A DNA stretch of 35,000 bases, taken from positions 211,233 through 246,232 of the forward strand of contig KV908387.1 of the NCBI GenBank assembly GCA_002005505.1. The letters are read 5' to 3'. This document shows, piece after piece, positions 12,301 through 21,075 of the stretch. The DNA is from Botryococcus braunii (Eukaryota > Chlorophyta > Trebouxiophyceae). Position numbers and translations under genes: made by a program. The notes under the pieces were generated by a model. The model was not told where the DNA came from. It made no database searches and saw only the letters and a list, made by a program, of their open reading frames with translations. Every line of letters begins with the position of its first letter. The first letter of the stretch is position 1.

Positions 12301-15300
12301 GTCAAGACTAGGCCCTCATGGCCATCCAGGGCCTGAATGTGGAAAGGGTGGGGCCCTCTGCCAGGTGGTTCTTCCACAAAGCCAATGGAACGACATAACA
12401 ATGGCGCACATGTGCACTGCCACTTTAGGAAGGGCGTGTGCTCATGTATTCGTCTGCATCTTCCTTGATGGACCTTATGCCAGGTGTGGACATAGCTACG
12501 CGTTCGGTGTATCAGGCAGCCAGCTACTCCCTTGAGTGCTGTGTGTCTGCCCACTCAGCATGTGAAGCTTACTGGTAGCCGTATTGAGGAGCACGCTTTA
12601 TCTTCTGCGGAGGATATATAAGCTTGTAGCTTTGGGTCGGACAGTGATTGAGGTCTAAGAGAAAGATTGGGTAGCCTTGATGAGGAGCACGCGTTATCTT
12701 TGTGGAGGCTATAGAACCTTGTGGCTTTGGGTCGGACTAAGAAAAGATGGGGTCGGGGGGTGTTTCAGCAGGCTGGCCCACAGCAGAGGAATGCCACAGG
12801 GAAGAAGGTGCTGGAAGGGACAAAGTCTCCCCGGGATCTCACACGTACCTACAGACCCCGGACCAAGGACAGACGGGGAGGTAGGGGTGCCAGCTCCACT
12901 GAAACTAGGAGAAGGGGGGGAACCCCACTCCATGGCAGATTATCGACAGGCAAAAGTGGCCACCCTGGACGGACTCGCACCAACACAATAAACGTACGCC
13001 TCCTTCCATCTGCAAGCAAAATGGGAACGGAAGAAGGTACTTCTGGTTCCCCGCGGTGGGTAGGGGGGGGGGAGGGAAAGAAGGGGGGAACAAAGGAAGA
13101 GAGCATGTGTGATGGCTTGCGGCACCAAGACTGTTTGCAGGCTTAGGCAGTAGTAACTTTCCGGGTCATGCACACTTTGTACCCTTTTTCTAGTAAGTTT
13201 CCGTGACAGTTTCTGCATTTTTGCGAGGCACAACAGCACAGTGATGCATCCAGGCCATGCTCTGAAGCGTGCTGTGCCACTGCTTTGGTACGGTACAGAG
13301 GGCCCCAGAGTGTGTGTGACTTGTTGTGGGGTGTCCAAAGCTGGTGCAGACTGATCCAGCTGCTTGTACTGGCTATGCTCTGGGTGCACTCCTCTGAAAG
13401 TGCACGAGCTATGCAGTGAGTGGAGCTGTGCGTGTAAATAGGAAAAACTTTCTTTTTTAGTACTTTTGAGGAAGTGCACCAGCCATGCATTGCTGTTTTT
13501 CCTCCTGTAAAAGTGCACAAGCCGTGGTGTGCATAAGCCATGGTGTGTAGAGAGGATTTGTCTGCGAGGAAGTGGTGCGAAATATGTTATTAGCAGTCGC
13601 CTCGTCAAGCTCTGCAGTCCCTCCCACTTCAGCGGGAGAGGGGGCGGGGGAGATTCACGCAGCTGGACTGAACATGCTAAATGTTTGACCAACGGGGTTT
13701 TGATGTCATTATTCAGGCGGGAGGTGAAGCGGCTGGAGGGAAATGCTTAATTCCTGACAATGATATTCGACCGCATTATCTAAGTGGAAAATGCAAGCAG
13801 CACGAGTGAATATGCTAGGTTCTTGACATTAAAATTTGACTTGCTGGGTTCTTGACATTGAAACTTGCCTATGCTAGGGTCTTGACATTGAATTTTTGAC
13901 TTGATTATTCAGGAGGGCGGCAGAATGGAGAGCATAGAGGTTCTTGGGCCTTTGGACAGAGGCTTAGGACTGGGCTTCAGAGATGCTTCACTGCAAGCTG
14001 GGGAGCGAAATCGGAGGGATGCAGGACGTGGGCAGGTACAGGTTTCTTTCTTCCCCCCCCCCCTTTCTCCCCTTTGAAGCAGCTGCCCTACAAATTAACT
14101 CATAGTGTCTGCAGTCCAGAAGGAGAGCCATAGGTTCACGGATGGGGGCCTGTGTCCAAGGACCCGTCTGACATTTTCGACCTGCAGATACTCAAATGAT
14201 GGGAAGTTCGAGGGCCTTTTGTTTTATGTTGGATTATGTATTATGGCAAATTAAAGGATTTCAGTCAAAAGATAGATTTGCGCACTCACCAGGTTTGGAG
14301 GGTTGCTCTGCTTTCGACAAGCAGAGGTGCCGAGCGCGCCTGGGAATTACATCTTTGCCAAGTTTGGCCTGAATGGAATACATTTTACCGCTTGTTATCA
14401 TCTCGTTGGTTGGACTTACAGTGCTAGCAGTTGCCGGTACTACCTTGCTTACTTTGTGAAGATGAGCCACACTTGCACACTGTGTGTGTGTTTTGGGGGG
14501 GGGGGGGGTGTGCACGCGCGCGTGCGCATGCGCACGCGCGGAGTATCGTCACGGGTCACATTGGTTTTGTGTTTGGCAGGACACCGCAAGAGGTTTGTGT
14601 TAGTCAAAGCGGTACTGGGTTTTGGGAAGGGAGTCAGATGGTAGTTTGCATGGCGTTGTATGCAAAGAATAGGATTAGGCTATCATACTTCATGCTAAAG
14701 AATATAGTACTGGAAAGATTGTTCCCTTGAAGCGCTCGCTGCGAGCTTGCAGGGAAACCCCGAATTGGGAAGAGAAGATGTACAGTACGCTTCTTTTGGT
14801 TCTGTACCAACTGCAGCACTGGGGGCCTTGAAAGCAAGCGAGCAGAGAATGTTGGAGAGTGATGATCAGCCTTTTCTCACTTCCCTCGGCTCTTCGCAGA
14901 ACGCTGCTCAGGCAGGGCCATTTCCACGGCTGTCGAGTAACATGTTGAAAGTAGATGCAGTCTCAGGCCATGTCCAAAGCCATAGTGGGTCTCAAGGCAT
15001 GCCTGCTTCAAGTGTTGACTTTCCTCCCTTGCAGGGTACAAACGTGTTCAGCCCTACCATGCCCCAAGTATCTGGCCCAGCGCTTCCCGCGTCTCGGGGG
15101 TTGACGCTGCCTCAAGAGCTCCAGTCGTTCCTTCTGTCTCTGATAACTTTCCTTGGGCACGTTGAGGACCAGAGCCTGCCGCAGCAGCAAGTCTTTGCTG
15201 AGGCCGCAAACCTGAAATCACAAGTGCGGGCCCTTACCTTTTTCTTGGGGTTTGTGTCTGGTTTCTCTCGGTGTTTCGCAGCTCCTGTGTTTGACTCTCC

Positions 15301-18300
15301 ATTTCATCATGCCCTTTGGGCTGGGTTGATGTAATTCTTCTATTACAAGAGTGTGACAAAACGACCAGCCCAACGTTCAACGGCCCAAGGCCCAGAAGAC
15401 AATTCTTCCAACCCCTCCAAGCAAGACATGCCTGGGAAAGATTACCCAACATGCCAAGGGTATGGAGATATGTAACAGATGCGGGTCAATGGAGTGTTTG
15501 GACACATGGGGCATCGTCCACCAGTTTGGCGGTATCAAGGGTTGGGGCGCAATGCTGCATGGCGGCGATCTGTTGGCTCAGGCTTCCACCAATGCTTCGC
15601 ATCCTTCACATCCTTGAATAAATACGTGATATTGTTTTTCCTTCAGGCTCTCAAGAGAGGTTTTTGGCTGATGGTCATCTTGCGCTCCATGTCCCAGAAC
15701 ATGTTTATGGGGTTGAGAGCGTTTTCGTGGAAATGGTCATTGCTCGTTTGTGCTTTGCAAGATTGTGTTGCACTTATATGCCAAGAATATTCCAGCCTTA
15801 CTGGGGGTTGCTGGGCAGGCAACAAACTACCTGGTGTCTAGCTTGACATCTGCAGCCTCCCGACCTGTCAGGCCTGCACCGCCTGCGCAAGGCCCTCAGC
15901 TTGACTTGCCTCGGATGCTTATGGCGGCTCTTGACCAGGTGCTGCAAAACTCCAGTTAAAAAAATGTAAAAAAACCTATAAAAATAATTAAGAAAAGCTT
16001 TTTTCGAAATCCAAGACAAAATAATGTTTTAATCTTGAAATAATGTGAAATCTCAAGAGGCCCCTCCCCTGGTGACCACGTTGAAACCACTTCTCTGGTG
16101 GACCACTTGGTAATCCACTACCCTTTTAGACCACTCATAATCCACTACACTTGCAGACCAATACCCTTCTAATCAAGTTGTTACCCACTACCCTTGTAAA
16201 CCACTCGTGACCCACTACCCTTGTAGCCCATCACCCTTGTAGACCACTTGCAAACCACTACCCTTGTAGACCACTCGTGACCCACTATCCTTGTAGACTA
16301 ATACCCTTGTGTACAACTACCCTGAGATGCATTGCTCTTTATGAGGTGGAGAGGACCCACAGCGACCTGAATCTAGGCTTGTGTGCTTAGACCTTGTCAA
16401 TGCACAACAGCCTGCAATGGTATTGGGGTTTTAGTGGTCTGCAATTGCCAGCATGATTGTGTTTCTTCAAAAGCGGTGCCTTGTTTCCGAGCCTGTGGCT
16501 CTGTGAGGCCATACCCAATGACGGAGGCATTGATGCACCTGCCCAATGAGAATGCTCATGGCCAGACAACTAAGTGTACTGAAGTGTTCTTGTTGCTAAG
16601 GATGTGCATTGGCTGTCTGGGGCACAAGGCACAAGCACAGACACCAAATTCATTAGGTCTGAGACCGGCGCTGCCAAGCTCTGTACTGCCACAGCAGCCA
16701 GCAGATCGAAGGCCATTGGAGCATGCCATCCAGCCCGTCGAAGATGCACGCGTTGTCTTCGATACCCCACAGTACGCTCACGAGCCTTGTAAGGGCTGAT
16801 GCCTTTGCTGGAAGAGCTGTGTCTGCGCTTCTTGCTGAGTTGGAATGGGCCTGGGAAATAGGAAATAGGGAGAAAGGCTGATGACGGGGGAAGATCCCAT
16901 TAGTGGACAGGGAATAATACGTAATCCCGTCGGAAATAGGCCAAAAAAATAGGCAGAAAGGCTGATGTGTGAAGATCCCATTAGTGGACAGGGAATAGAA
17001 GGTGGGCTCAAGGACACAACAGTGCACCAGAAATGAGGATAGCAACAGCAAGCCATCTTCAGGAGACTATAGGACAGCTGTTAGGGACCAGGACATGCAA
17101 CAGCAGGCCATCTTCAGGAGACTACAGGACAGCTGTTAGGGACCAGGACATGCACCAGGGGTCTTTCGGGGTTCTTTGCAGCTAGAGACTGTGCAGGCTT
17201 GTAGGCTTGGGTCATGCTGACATGTGGACATGTCTGGCGCTGTACTTCAATGTAGCCCAAGCCTTTGTGTCCACATGACGCATAATCAATCCGGGCAGGA
17301 CATATTGATAGCTTTGGTGAGGAGGTCGACTTCAATGCAGCCCTCGCCTTCCTGTCCGCAGGTTGCACAACTAGAAGCGGGCGAGATGGGTTTGTGATCC
17401 CGACTTGAATGCAGCCCAAGCCATCCTGTCCGCCAAGTTGCGTAACCAAACATGACACGATAGTTTTAGAAAATGTGTTAAGTGTACATGGCCCAGCACG
17501 CGCTTGGCTGATTCCAACTTGGTTGCAGACGAAGCCTTTCTGTCCGCAGCTTGGACAACCAACCTGGGCAGGATGGTTTCGGGGATACCAACTTTGGTTG
17601 GAGCCCAAGCTTTGTGCCCGCAGGATGCATAACCAGGGCAAGATTCTTCTGGTAGTTGCACGGTGGGGAAGCCATCATGAAACCATATTGGAAGCCGTCA
17701 TTTCGGTGGAGGGTGTCTCAGATGGTTGGCCTGTGGTGTGGTTGCAGTTTACCGGCGCTGGCTGCAGACAACCCCTTTGCCCGCGCCGCCGATACTCGCG
17801 GCCTGCAATCCAAGAGGTCCGAGCTTGACGTGCCGAGGGCAATGCCATCCGCTCCAGCTCCGTTGGGGCTAACCATGAGGATGCAGCCTCCTCAGGCAGG
17901 TTTGGGGCCAGATTCCGGTTCCGGCCTGCTCCCGATGGCACCATCCATGGGCAGGGAGGACCAGGGTGCTCGGCTTGTGGCACCTCAGCCGATCTGGTGG
18001 GTCCCACTGCGCGCGTTGCTTCACTCAAACTCCTTCAGATTGTGCATGATTCCTGCTGCGTTTTGTCCGCATTGTGGGCATCGTGCAGTCCATGACTTCA
18101 TTCGACGCTATCAGAATGTGCACCAGTGCGGCTGCTTTCCGTCCACCTTGTGGACAGCGGAGTTGTGTCACATCAATTGCAGATTTCCAACTGGTTATGT
18201 GCTTTGTACCGACAGATATTGGGCAAACAAGTTGTCTCGTCCGACCTGGTGGATTTGTGTGTGTGCATCGCTTCAGTCAGTGTCCCTCAAGATGTGCAGA

Positions 18301-19138
18301 GGGTACAAAGTTACACCTCTGGAGAGCGGGGCCGCCGGATCGCATGCAAATGTGCAGGAGGGTCCCACGGTGGGGCCCTTAGGTCCCCATGGATGGAGTT
18401 GTTAATCTTACTTGGAGGGGTTTGCAGGGGTCCCATCGAAAACTTGATGGGCTTTGGGCCAGAGCTGCGGACAGCGAGCTCTTTGTCAGGTAGTGTGCTG
18501 TCACCAGTGTGCACACCCACCGAGCGGGAGGTGATGGATCAACGGGTGGACCCCCGTCGTGTTCCTGTAGCACGCCTCGACTTGCAACAGCCGCAGACTG
18601 GGAAAGGCCCCCAGCACGTGCAGGCCGTCACCATGGGGTCCAACATCTGGGATGGCTCCTCTCAGGCCTTCCCTCTGCAGGCTGTGCTGCAAGCTCTTCA
18701 ACAACCGATGGTGCAGCCCAGTCCGACCACGCTCACGCACCACAGCGGCGGGGGATCCGCCTTCGAGGCGGTTCCCGGGTCCAGGCTCGAGCGCCGTCTG
18801 GGATCAGCGTTCTTTGACCCATCCCCTTCAATCTCAACGGCTGGGGGGACCGTTGCAACGTCTGGCCCGCTTCTGAAACCCATGTCAGCTCCAGGTCACG
18901 GTTACGTCATTGCGGCAGGCCCGACAAGCACTGGCTCCGATGTGCGTTCGGACTCGCACGGTCCCCGCCCTCCAACCCCGCTGAGTTCTCGGGGTGGACC
19001 TGTGTCAATTCAGGTACTTCTCCACTGCAGCAAGGAGCCTCCGTATGCCTCTGCTTTTTGCCTTCCGTCCTTCTACCCGCCCGACCCTCTTACTGTCAGC
19101 GTCTTACGTATTCGACGGGCGGGTGGGGCTGGGCGTGC

Positions 19139-19183
<45 letters not shown>

Positions 19184-19854
19184 TGTGTGTGTGCATGTGT
19201 GCGTGTGTGCCCCGCACGCGCACGTGTGTGCGTGTCGTCCCAACTGCAAAAAAAGATGGGGGGGAGGGGGGGAGAACACAAAGAAAAGGGAAAAAGTAAG
19301 GAACTCTTTGGGAGGAGGGGGGGGGGCGCAGGGGTTGCGAAAAATGCAACCAAGTGATCCTGTAGAGATTTCATGGCGAAATCTCTATGTGCCACGCAGT
19401 TCAAGCACTGAAACAGGGACAGAGTGGCGCAAGAGACTCTTGTGTGTGATAAACTGCCTGAGGCTTGAGGTCCGACTTTTTCAATTTGTGGACTCCAACA
19501 AAGGCTTCTGTTTTCTGTCTACCCTGGATTGGCTCCATGCTTACCCCTTCCCTTGATTAATGGGGTTTGTGATGCTCGAGTAACCGGTTTGGGTGACAGG
19601 TTATTGGAGCAGAAGCAGGAAAGGCGATGTCAACGCCGCGTCCAACAGGAGCCATCTCCCTGCAAGACCAGACAGTAAATTACCGGATCCCACCACTGAT
19701 CAGTATTGTGTCCCCGTCCACTTCCAACCGGGTCTACACGTATGGGCCTGGATCCAGCGCACCGCGCCCCAGAGGGAGGCCTTCTCGGGACATGCCCCCC
19801 TCAGTGTCTGAAGTGCAATCCGAGCCGGACTCTTCGGGCAACAGAGATTCCTGA
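8176..19854 (+). CDS. multi-exon gene, large Ser/Pro/Gln-rich protein, family unknown
   Basis: I reconstructed this gene from splice sites. Candidate exons are 8176-8397, 9590-9765, 10042-10081, 10341-10467, 11282-11372, 11588-11659, 12769-13059, 13913-14035, 14753-15223, 15762-15938, 16641-16788, 17768-17996, 18428-19013 and 19600-19854 (TGA). All are open in one frame and all intron phases join, giving about 1001 residues; the 5' end is missing. The protein is rich in Ser, Pro, Gln and Gly. It has a basic NLS-like patch (PFPKRMK) in the 9.6-kb exon and two short hydrophobic, probably helical segments (LPQELQSFLLSLITFLGHVE and NIPALLGVAGQATNYLV). No catalytic motif, signal peptide or membrane segment is visible, and I do not recognise the family. 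It could be a nuclear or scaffold protein. Weakest parts are the borders at 9590, 12769, 15762 and 16641-17768. Confidence 0.6.
8868..9395. repeat. compound (CA)n-(GA)n-G-rich-(GA)n-(GT)n array
   Basis: The + strand shows (CA)n at about 8870-8907, (GGGA)n and (GA)n at about 8908-9028, G-rich sequence at about 9029-9105, (GA)n at about 9106-9193, G runs at about 9198-9213 and 9246-9260, and (GT)n at about 9226-9390, ending in (GC)n. It lies in the proposed intron 8398-9589. Open frames of 200-340 codons across it are repeat artefacts. Confidence 0.97.
9590..9765 (+). CDS. probable exon with NLS-like patch
   Basis: The open frame reads EANEEGPVPGANRNVDSGLE, then PFPKRMKVTARV and TGQSPAKRPFVEGG, with a possible donor TCG|GTGACT. 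Phase 1 in and phase 0 out fit the neighbouring exons. The acceptor (GGGAGCAG) lacks a pyrimidine tract, so the left border is uncertain by tens of bases. Confidence 0.45.
10042..10081 (+). CDS. candidate small exon, 40 nt
   Basis: A strong acceptor tract (ATTCTTTCACGTGCTTCAG) precedes an open segment, ECERIMFLEQVLA, and a GTGTGT donor. Phase 0 in and phase 1 out is exactly what is needed to join the 9.6-kb exon to the exon at 10341. The donor is weak because the site is simply GT-rich. Confidence 0.4.
10341..10467 (+). CDS. exon of the 8-20 kb gene
   Basis: The acceptor GGCTTTTGCAG and donor GGGAAG|GTACTG enclose 127 bases, phase 1 to phase 2. The frame reads LKPSRSVPEHPQGNEGDELE followed by a basic, Ser-rich end (SRRSSNSKRSWPRG). 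It joins in frame to the exon at 11282 across an intron holding several small tandem duplications. Confidence 0.6.
10603..11266. repeat. three small perfect or near-perfect tandem duplications in one intron
   Basis: A 26-base unit is doubled at 10603-10654, a 23-base unit at 10968-11013 and a 14-base unit at 11239-11266. All three lie in the proposed intron 10468-11281. Each is a two-copy head-to-tail duplication with no visible divergence, so they look recent. Confidence 0.9.
11282..11372 (+). CDS. exon of the 8-20 kb gene
   Basis: The exon has an acceptor CTTGAACAG and a consensus donor GTG|GTGAGT. The frame reads GLAGQQQSFRIYSNQYEEAG, then QGADFLDTDV. It is phase 2 to phase 0 and joins cleanly to 11588. 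The other two frames are less plausible: one has a stop and the other reads as basic/hydrophobic sequence. Confidence 0.6.
11588..11659 (+). CDS. exon of the 8-20 kb gene, 24 codons
   Basis: The acceptor CATGTGTTTTCAG and donor TTACAG|GTGAGA enclose exactly 72 bases, phase 0 to 0. The frame reads ATCEQGREADESRQRSPSPE and then DELQ, which is acidic and Ser/Pro-rich and matches the neighbours in style. Confidence 0.65.
11676..12005. repeat. 165-bp tandem duplication with an internal palindrome
   Basis: Two head-to-tail copies (about 11676-11840 and 11841-12005, period 165) share most of their sequence. Each carries a palindrome: the perfect 20-mer TCATGAGTAATTACTCATGA at 11759-11778, and the same with one mismatch at 11923-11942. 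The array lies in the proposed intron after 11659. Confidence 0.95.
12580..12742. repeat. diverged tandem duplication, period about 95
   Basis: The block TTGAGGAGCACGCTTTATCTT...CTTTGGGTCGGAC (about 12585-12643) recurs as TGATGAGGAGCACGCGTTATC...CTTTGGGTCGGAC (about 12678-12737). It lies directly upstream of the candidate exon at 12769. Confidence 0.8.
12769..13059 (+). CDS. candidate basic exon, 97 codons
   Basis: The acceptor GGGTGTTTCAG and donor TGG|GTAGGG enclose 291 bases, phase 0 to 0, open throughout. The product is strongly basic (QAGPQQRNATGKK, RPRTKDRRGGRGAS, RRRGGTPLHGR). The base composition is richer in C and A than the flanking intron, which supports coding. An earlier donor (AAGAAG|GTGCTG at 12807) would give a 13-codon exon, so the right border is uncertain. 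Confidence 0.45.
13811..13905. repeat. short intronic tandem repeat ending at an acceptor
   Basis: The block GCTAGGTTCTTGACATTNAAATTTGACTTG occurs three times in imperfect form between about 13811 and 13905, immediately before the acceptor at 13912. A TTATTCAGGNGGG motif resembling the true acceptor also occurs about 200 bases upstream (near 13711), a possible decoy site. Confidence 0.75.
13913..14035 (+). CDS. exon of the 8-20 kb gene, 41 codons
   Basis: The acceptor CTTGATTATTCAG and donor GGGCAG|GTACAG enclose 123 bases, phase 0 to 0. The frame reads EGGRMESIEVLGPLDRGLGL, then GFRDASLQAGERNRRDAGRG. The following intron begins with a pyrimidine-rich tract. Confidence 0.65.
14753..15223 (+). 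CDS. large exon of the 8-20 kb gene, 157 codons
   Basis: The exon starts after GAGCTTGCAG and is open for 471 bases to a possible donor CAA|GTGCGG. It begins NPELGREDVQYASFGSVPTA and contains Ser/Gln/Pro-rich sequence and the hydrophobic segment LPQELQSFLLSLITFLGHVE. It ends with a Gln-rich, probably helical run (LPQQQVFAEAANLKSQ). The length without stops and the composition make it one of the best-supported exons. The donor is weak and could shift. Confidence 0.65.
15303..15406 (-). mobile_element. 5'-truncated retroelement 3'-end relic, antisense in an intron
   Basis: Read on the minus strand, this stretch matches the tail following the reverse-transcriptase element at about 5414-5515. 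Shared blocks are GAACGTTGGGCTGGTC, CACTCTTG, AAG..TTACATC and GGGCATGATGARAT, in the same order. Only about 100 bases of the 3' end are present. It lies inside the proposed intron 15224-15761 of the + strand gene. Confidence 0.8.
15762..15938 (+). CDS. probable exon, 59 codons
   Basis: The open frame begins IVLHLYAKNIPALLGVAGQ, passes through SSLTSAASRPVRPAPPAQG and ends LPRMLMAALDQ at the donor GACCAG|GTGCTG. Phase 0 to 0. The proposed acceptor is TGCTTTGCAAG. A stronger-looking acceptor at 15646 (GTTTTTCCTTCAG) would open a different frame, so the left border is uncertain. Confidence 0.5.
16077..16325. repeat. minisatellite, CCACTACCCTTGTAGACCACTCGTGA-like units
   Basis: About ten degenerate units of ACCCTTGTAGACCACT / CCACTACCCTTGTA are arranged in tandem in the proposed intron after 15938. 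The units mix full-length and shortened forms. No coding frame fits. Confidence 0.9.
16641..16788 (+). CDS. probable exon, Pro/Gln-rich
   Basis: The frame reads TPNSLGLRPALPSSVLPQQP, then PLEHAIQPVEDARVVFDTPQ. A good donor (CTT|GTAAGG) sits at 16789, phase 1. The alternative donor GTACGC at 16772 would give phase 2. Either can be matched by one of the two acceptors of the next exon (17768 or 17748). The acceptor GCACAAGCACAG has little pyrimidine. Confidence 0.5.
16858..17155. repeat. two adjacent intronic tandem duplications
   Basis: A unit of about 70 bases containing GAAGATCCCATTAGTGGACAG occurs at about 16860-16930 and again at about 16931-17000. Directly after it, a 55-base unit containing CCATCTTCAGGAGACTA is doubled at about 17043-17152 with only a few differences. 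Both lie in the proposed intron 16789-17767. Confidence 0.9.
17225..17650. repeat. degenerate tandem repeat, units of about 75-110 bases
   Basis: A core of the form CTGTCCGCAGNTTGNACAACCA, followed by GAT...CCAACTTNAATGCAGCCCAAGCC, recurs about five times with irregular spacing. The cores lie near 17270, 17352, 17427, 17539 and 17613. The minus strand is open over 175 codons here and shows a repeating pattern (SCGQKGF, LGGQDGL, SCGHKGL). I read this as repeat periodicity, not a gene. Confidence 0.75.
17768..17996 (+). CDS. exon of the 8-20 kb gene
   Basis: The open frame includes NPFARAADTRGLQSKRSELD, then a Pro/Met/Gly-rich stretch (APLGLTMRMQPPQAGLG) and ends VAPQPIW at the donor CTG|GTGGGT, phase 2. 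There are two possible acceptors: GCTGGCTGCAG (exon from 17768, phase 1) and GTGTGGTTGCAG (exon from 17748, phase 2). Confidence 0.6.
18428..19013 (+). CDS. largest exon of the 8-20 kb gene, about 195 codons
   Basis: The acceptor GGGGTTTGCAG and donor ATTCAG|GTACTT enclose 586 bases, phase 2 to 0, open throughout. It contains GPIENLMGFGPELRTASSLS, a Gln-rich segment (FPLQAVLQALQQPMVQPSP) and long Ser/Thr/Pro/Gly-rich stretches. The low-complexity character matches the other exons. No known domain is visible. Confidence 0.65.
19138..19250. repeat. (GC)n/(GT)n microsatellite
   Basis: An alternating (GC)n run passes into (GT)n with interruptions in the proposed intron 19014-19599. Two G-rich blocks follow at about 19257-19275 and 19313-19327. 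The sense strand of the gene carries the GT version. Confidence 0.95.
19600..19854 (+). CDS. terminal exon of the 8-20 kb gene
   Basis: The acceptor GGGTGACAG gives a phase 0 frame reading VIGAEAGKAMSTPRPTGAIS. It continues through Ser/Pro/Arg-rich sequence to PDSSGNRDS and a TGA at 19852-19854. The phase matches the donor at 19014. Downstream sequence reads as 3' untranslated or intergenic; I did not find a clear polyadenylation signal. Confidence 0.6.
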   Translation, partial: VIGAEAGKAMSTPRPTGAISLQDQTVNYRIPPLISIVSPSTSNRVYTYGPGSSAPRPRGRPSRDMPPSVSEVQSEPDSSGNRDS

Positions 19855-20500
19855 AGAGCGGTCTCTAATAGGTTTGATCATGATGGGCTGAATCGCCCAT
19901 CGTGATGATGAATGGCCCTGTAGGGCTATTGCTGCAGTTCGTATGCTTGGCAGAAGAAACGGGGGAGTGGGTCATCTTGCGCAGTTGATGAGTACGTTTG
20001 ACAGAGAGATTGAGCAGTGTCGCTGATTCTTCAGCCAGGGTATATTTTGTTCTTAGTAGGCTGTTACTAGCCATTGGAAAGGCGGACTTCTGGTGAGTCC
20101 TTGCTTGGGTCATGTGTTCTGCTCGCAATCCCTTACTGAGCCTCTTTCGCCAGGTTCTTCTTATAAAGCCACAATCATGACTACGTTTGAGTGGGTTTGT
20201 TGCTCCGCAATGTATAAAAGACGTAAAAGTGGTCTCCGTGGTTTCACAATAGAGTGAGCATTTACCTGGGGGATCAGTGTTTTTCTCAAGCTCTAGTTGG
20301 TATAAGAGCTTTCAGGATTTGTCACTGTACATACTTCCAGGGCTTGGGGGCGTTACCACGCCTCAAGTCCCCCCCCCCCCCCACCTCACGGGAAAAGGGA
20401 GGGGGGGGCGGAGCGCAGTGACACATGGCCATCGTCAACTGATAGTCGATGTATGACCATGAAGTTGATTACCATATGTCAGTTTTGTTCTGCGAGATTT
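19855..20500. other. 3' flank of the + gene; no gene seen
   Basis: This holds the presumed 3' untranslated region, a C-run at 20371-20382 and a G-run at about 20401-20408. An inverted GATGGGC / GCCCATC pair lies just after the stop at about 19882-19901. No protein-like frame with splice support was found. Confidence 0.4.
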
Positions 20501-21075
20501 TGTGAATTTGTTTGTTGTTTGGTTGCATGCAAATGAAACAGACCGACGAAGGGCTTGTGAAGGTGCGTCTCTCACATTTGTGCAGGGCATATTGCGGGCG
20601 CTTGTCAAGGCCATCTTGAAAGAGTACTTCTTAAAGCTCTTTGCATTGGGTATTGATTTATTCATATCTGAACAGCACTTGTTGCCCTCAGTACCCATTC
20701 AGGAATAGGTAGTACAAGCTGTCGGGCAGGATCTGCTGCGCTTGGAGGACAGCATGCAAGGGGAAGCTTTTTCTTTAGGAAGCCTGGAAGCCCGGACGTG
20801 GATTGTTGTTGTTGTTATTGTTGTTTGTTGTTGATGATGTTTGTACCAAACATCGTTATCACTGGCCGGCTTGCTTATTTTCTTGTTCACAGTGCCTACA
20901 TCTAATGCGGCCAGCTGTGAGTACTGTTGCATGTTGCTCCGGATCCGACTGCCACCAGACCCGAATATCTTTTGACGACGTATGCTCTACTGTTTGGTCT
21001 CGGCACATAGCGCAATTGACGCGCGATTATGTGCGGGGCGCGTCACGCCGATTCTGTCCTTTCCCGCACTGATGG
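20500..21075 (+). other. possible exons of a further + strand gene
   Basis: Three exon-like pieces occur. After CACATTTGTGCAG (about 20587-20708) the frame reads GILRALVKAILKEYFLKLFA to a stop. At about 20709-20800 VVQAVGQDLLRLEDSMQGEA is open. A 24-base segment at 20893-20916 sits between a strong acceptor (TTCTTGTTCACAG) and a GTGAGT donor. At about 20958-21072 ISFDDVCSTVWSRHIAQLTR is open. I could not chain them by phase, so I make no gene call. Confidence 0.25.

Noticed and set aside
15647..15846. Alternative exon after the strong acceptor at 15646
   Set aside because: In phase 0 the product is hydrophobic and unlike the rest. The more protein-like frame (LADGHLALHVPEHVYGVE) needs an upstream phase that no donor supplies.
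16077..16325. CRISPR-like appearance of the minisatellite
   Set aside because: Units are degenerate and contiguous, with no unique spacers of constant length, in an intron-containing eukaryotic gene.
17114..17641. 175-codon minus-strand frame with Cys motifs
   Set aside because: It coincides with degenerate tandem repeats inside an intron of the + gene. Kept only as a finding to test.
18050..18180. Zinc-ribbon-like CPHCGHRAVHDFIRRYQ in the + frame
   Set aside because: It lies in the proposed intron 17997-18427, in a frame that does not join the exons, and a second Cys pair at proper spacing is not convincing.
8176..19854. Assignment of the + gene to the BAG6/CIP73 family
   Set aside because: Size and Pro/Gln-rich style are similar, but no ubiquitin-like domain or diagnostic block was found, so I did not name it.
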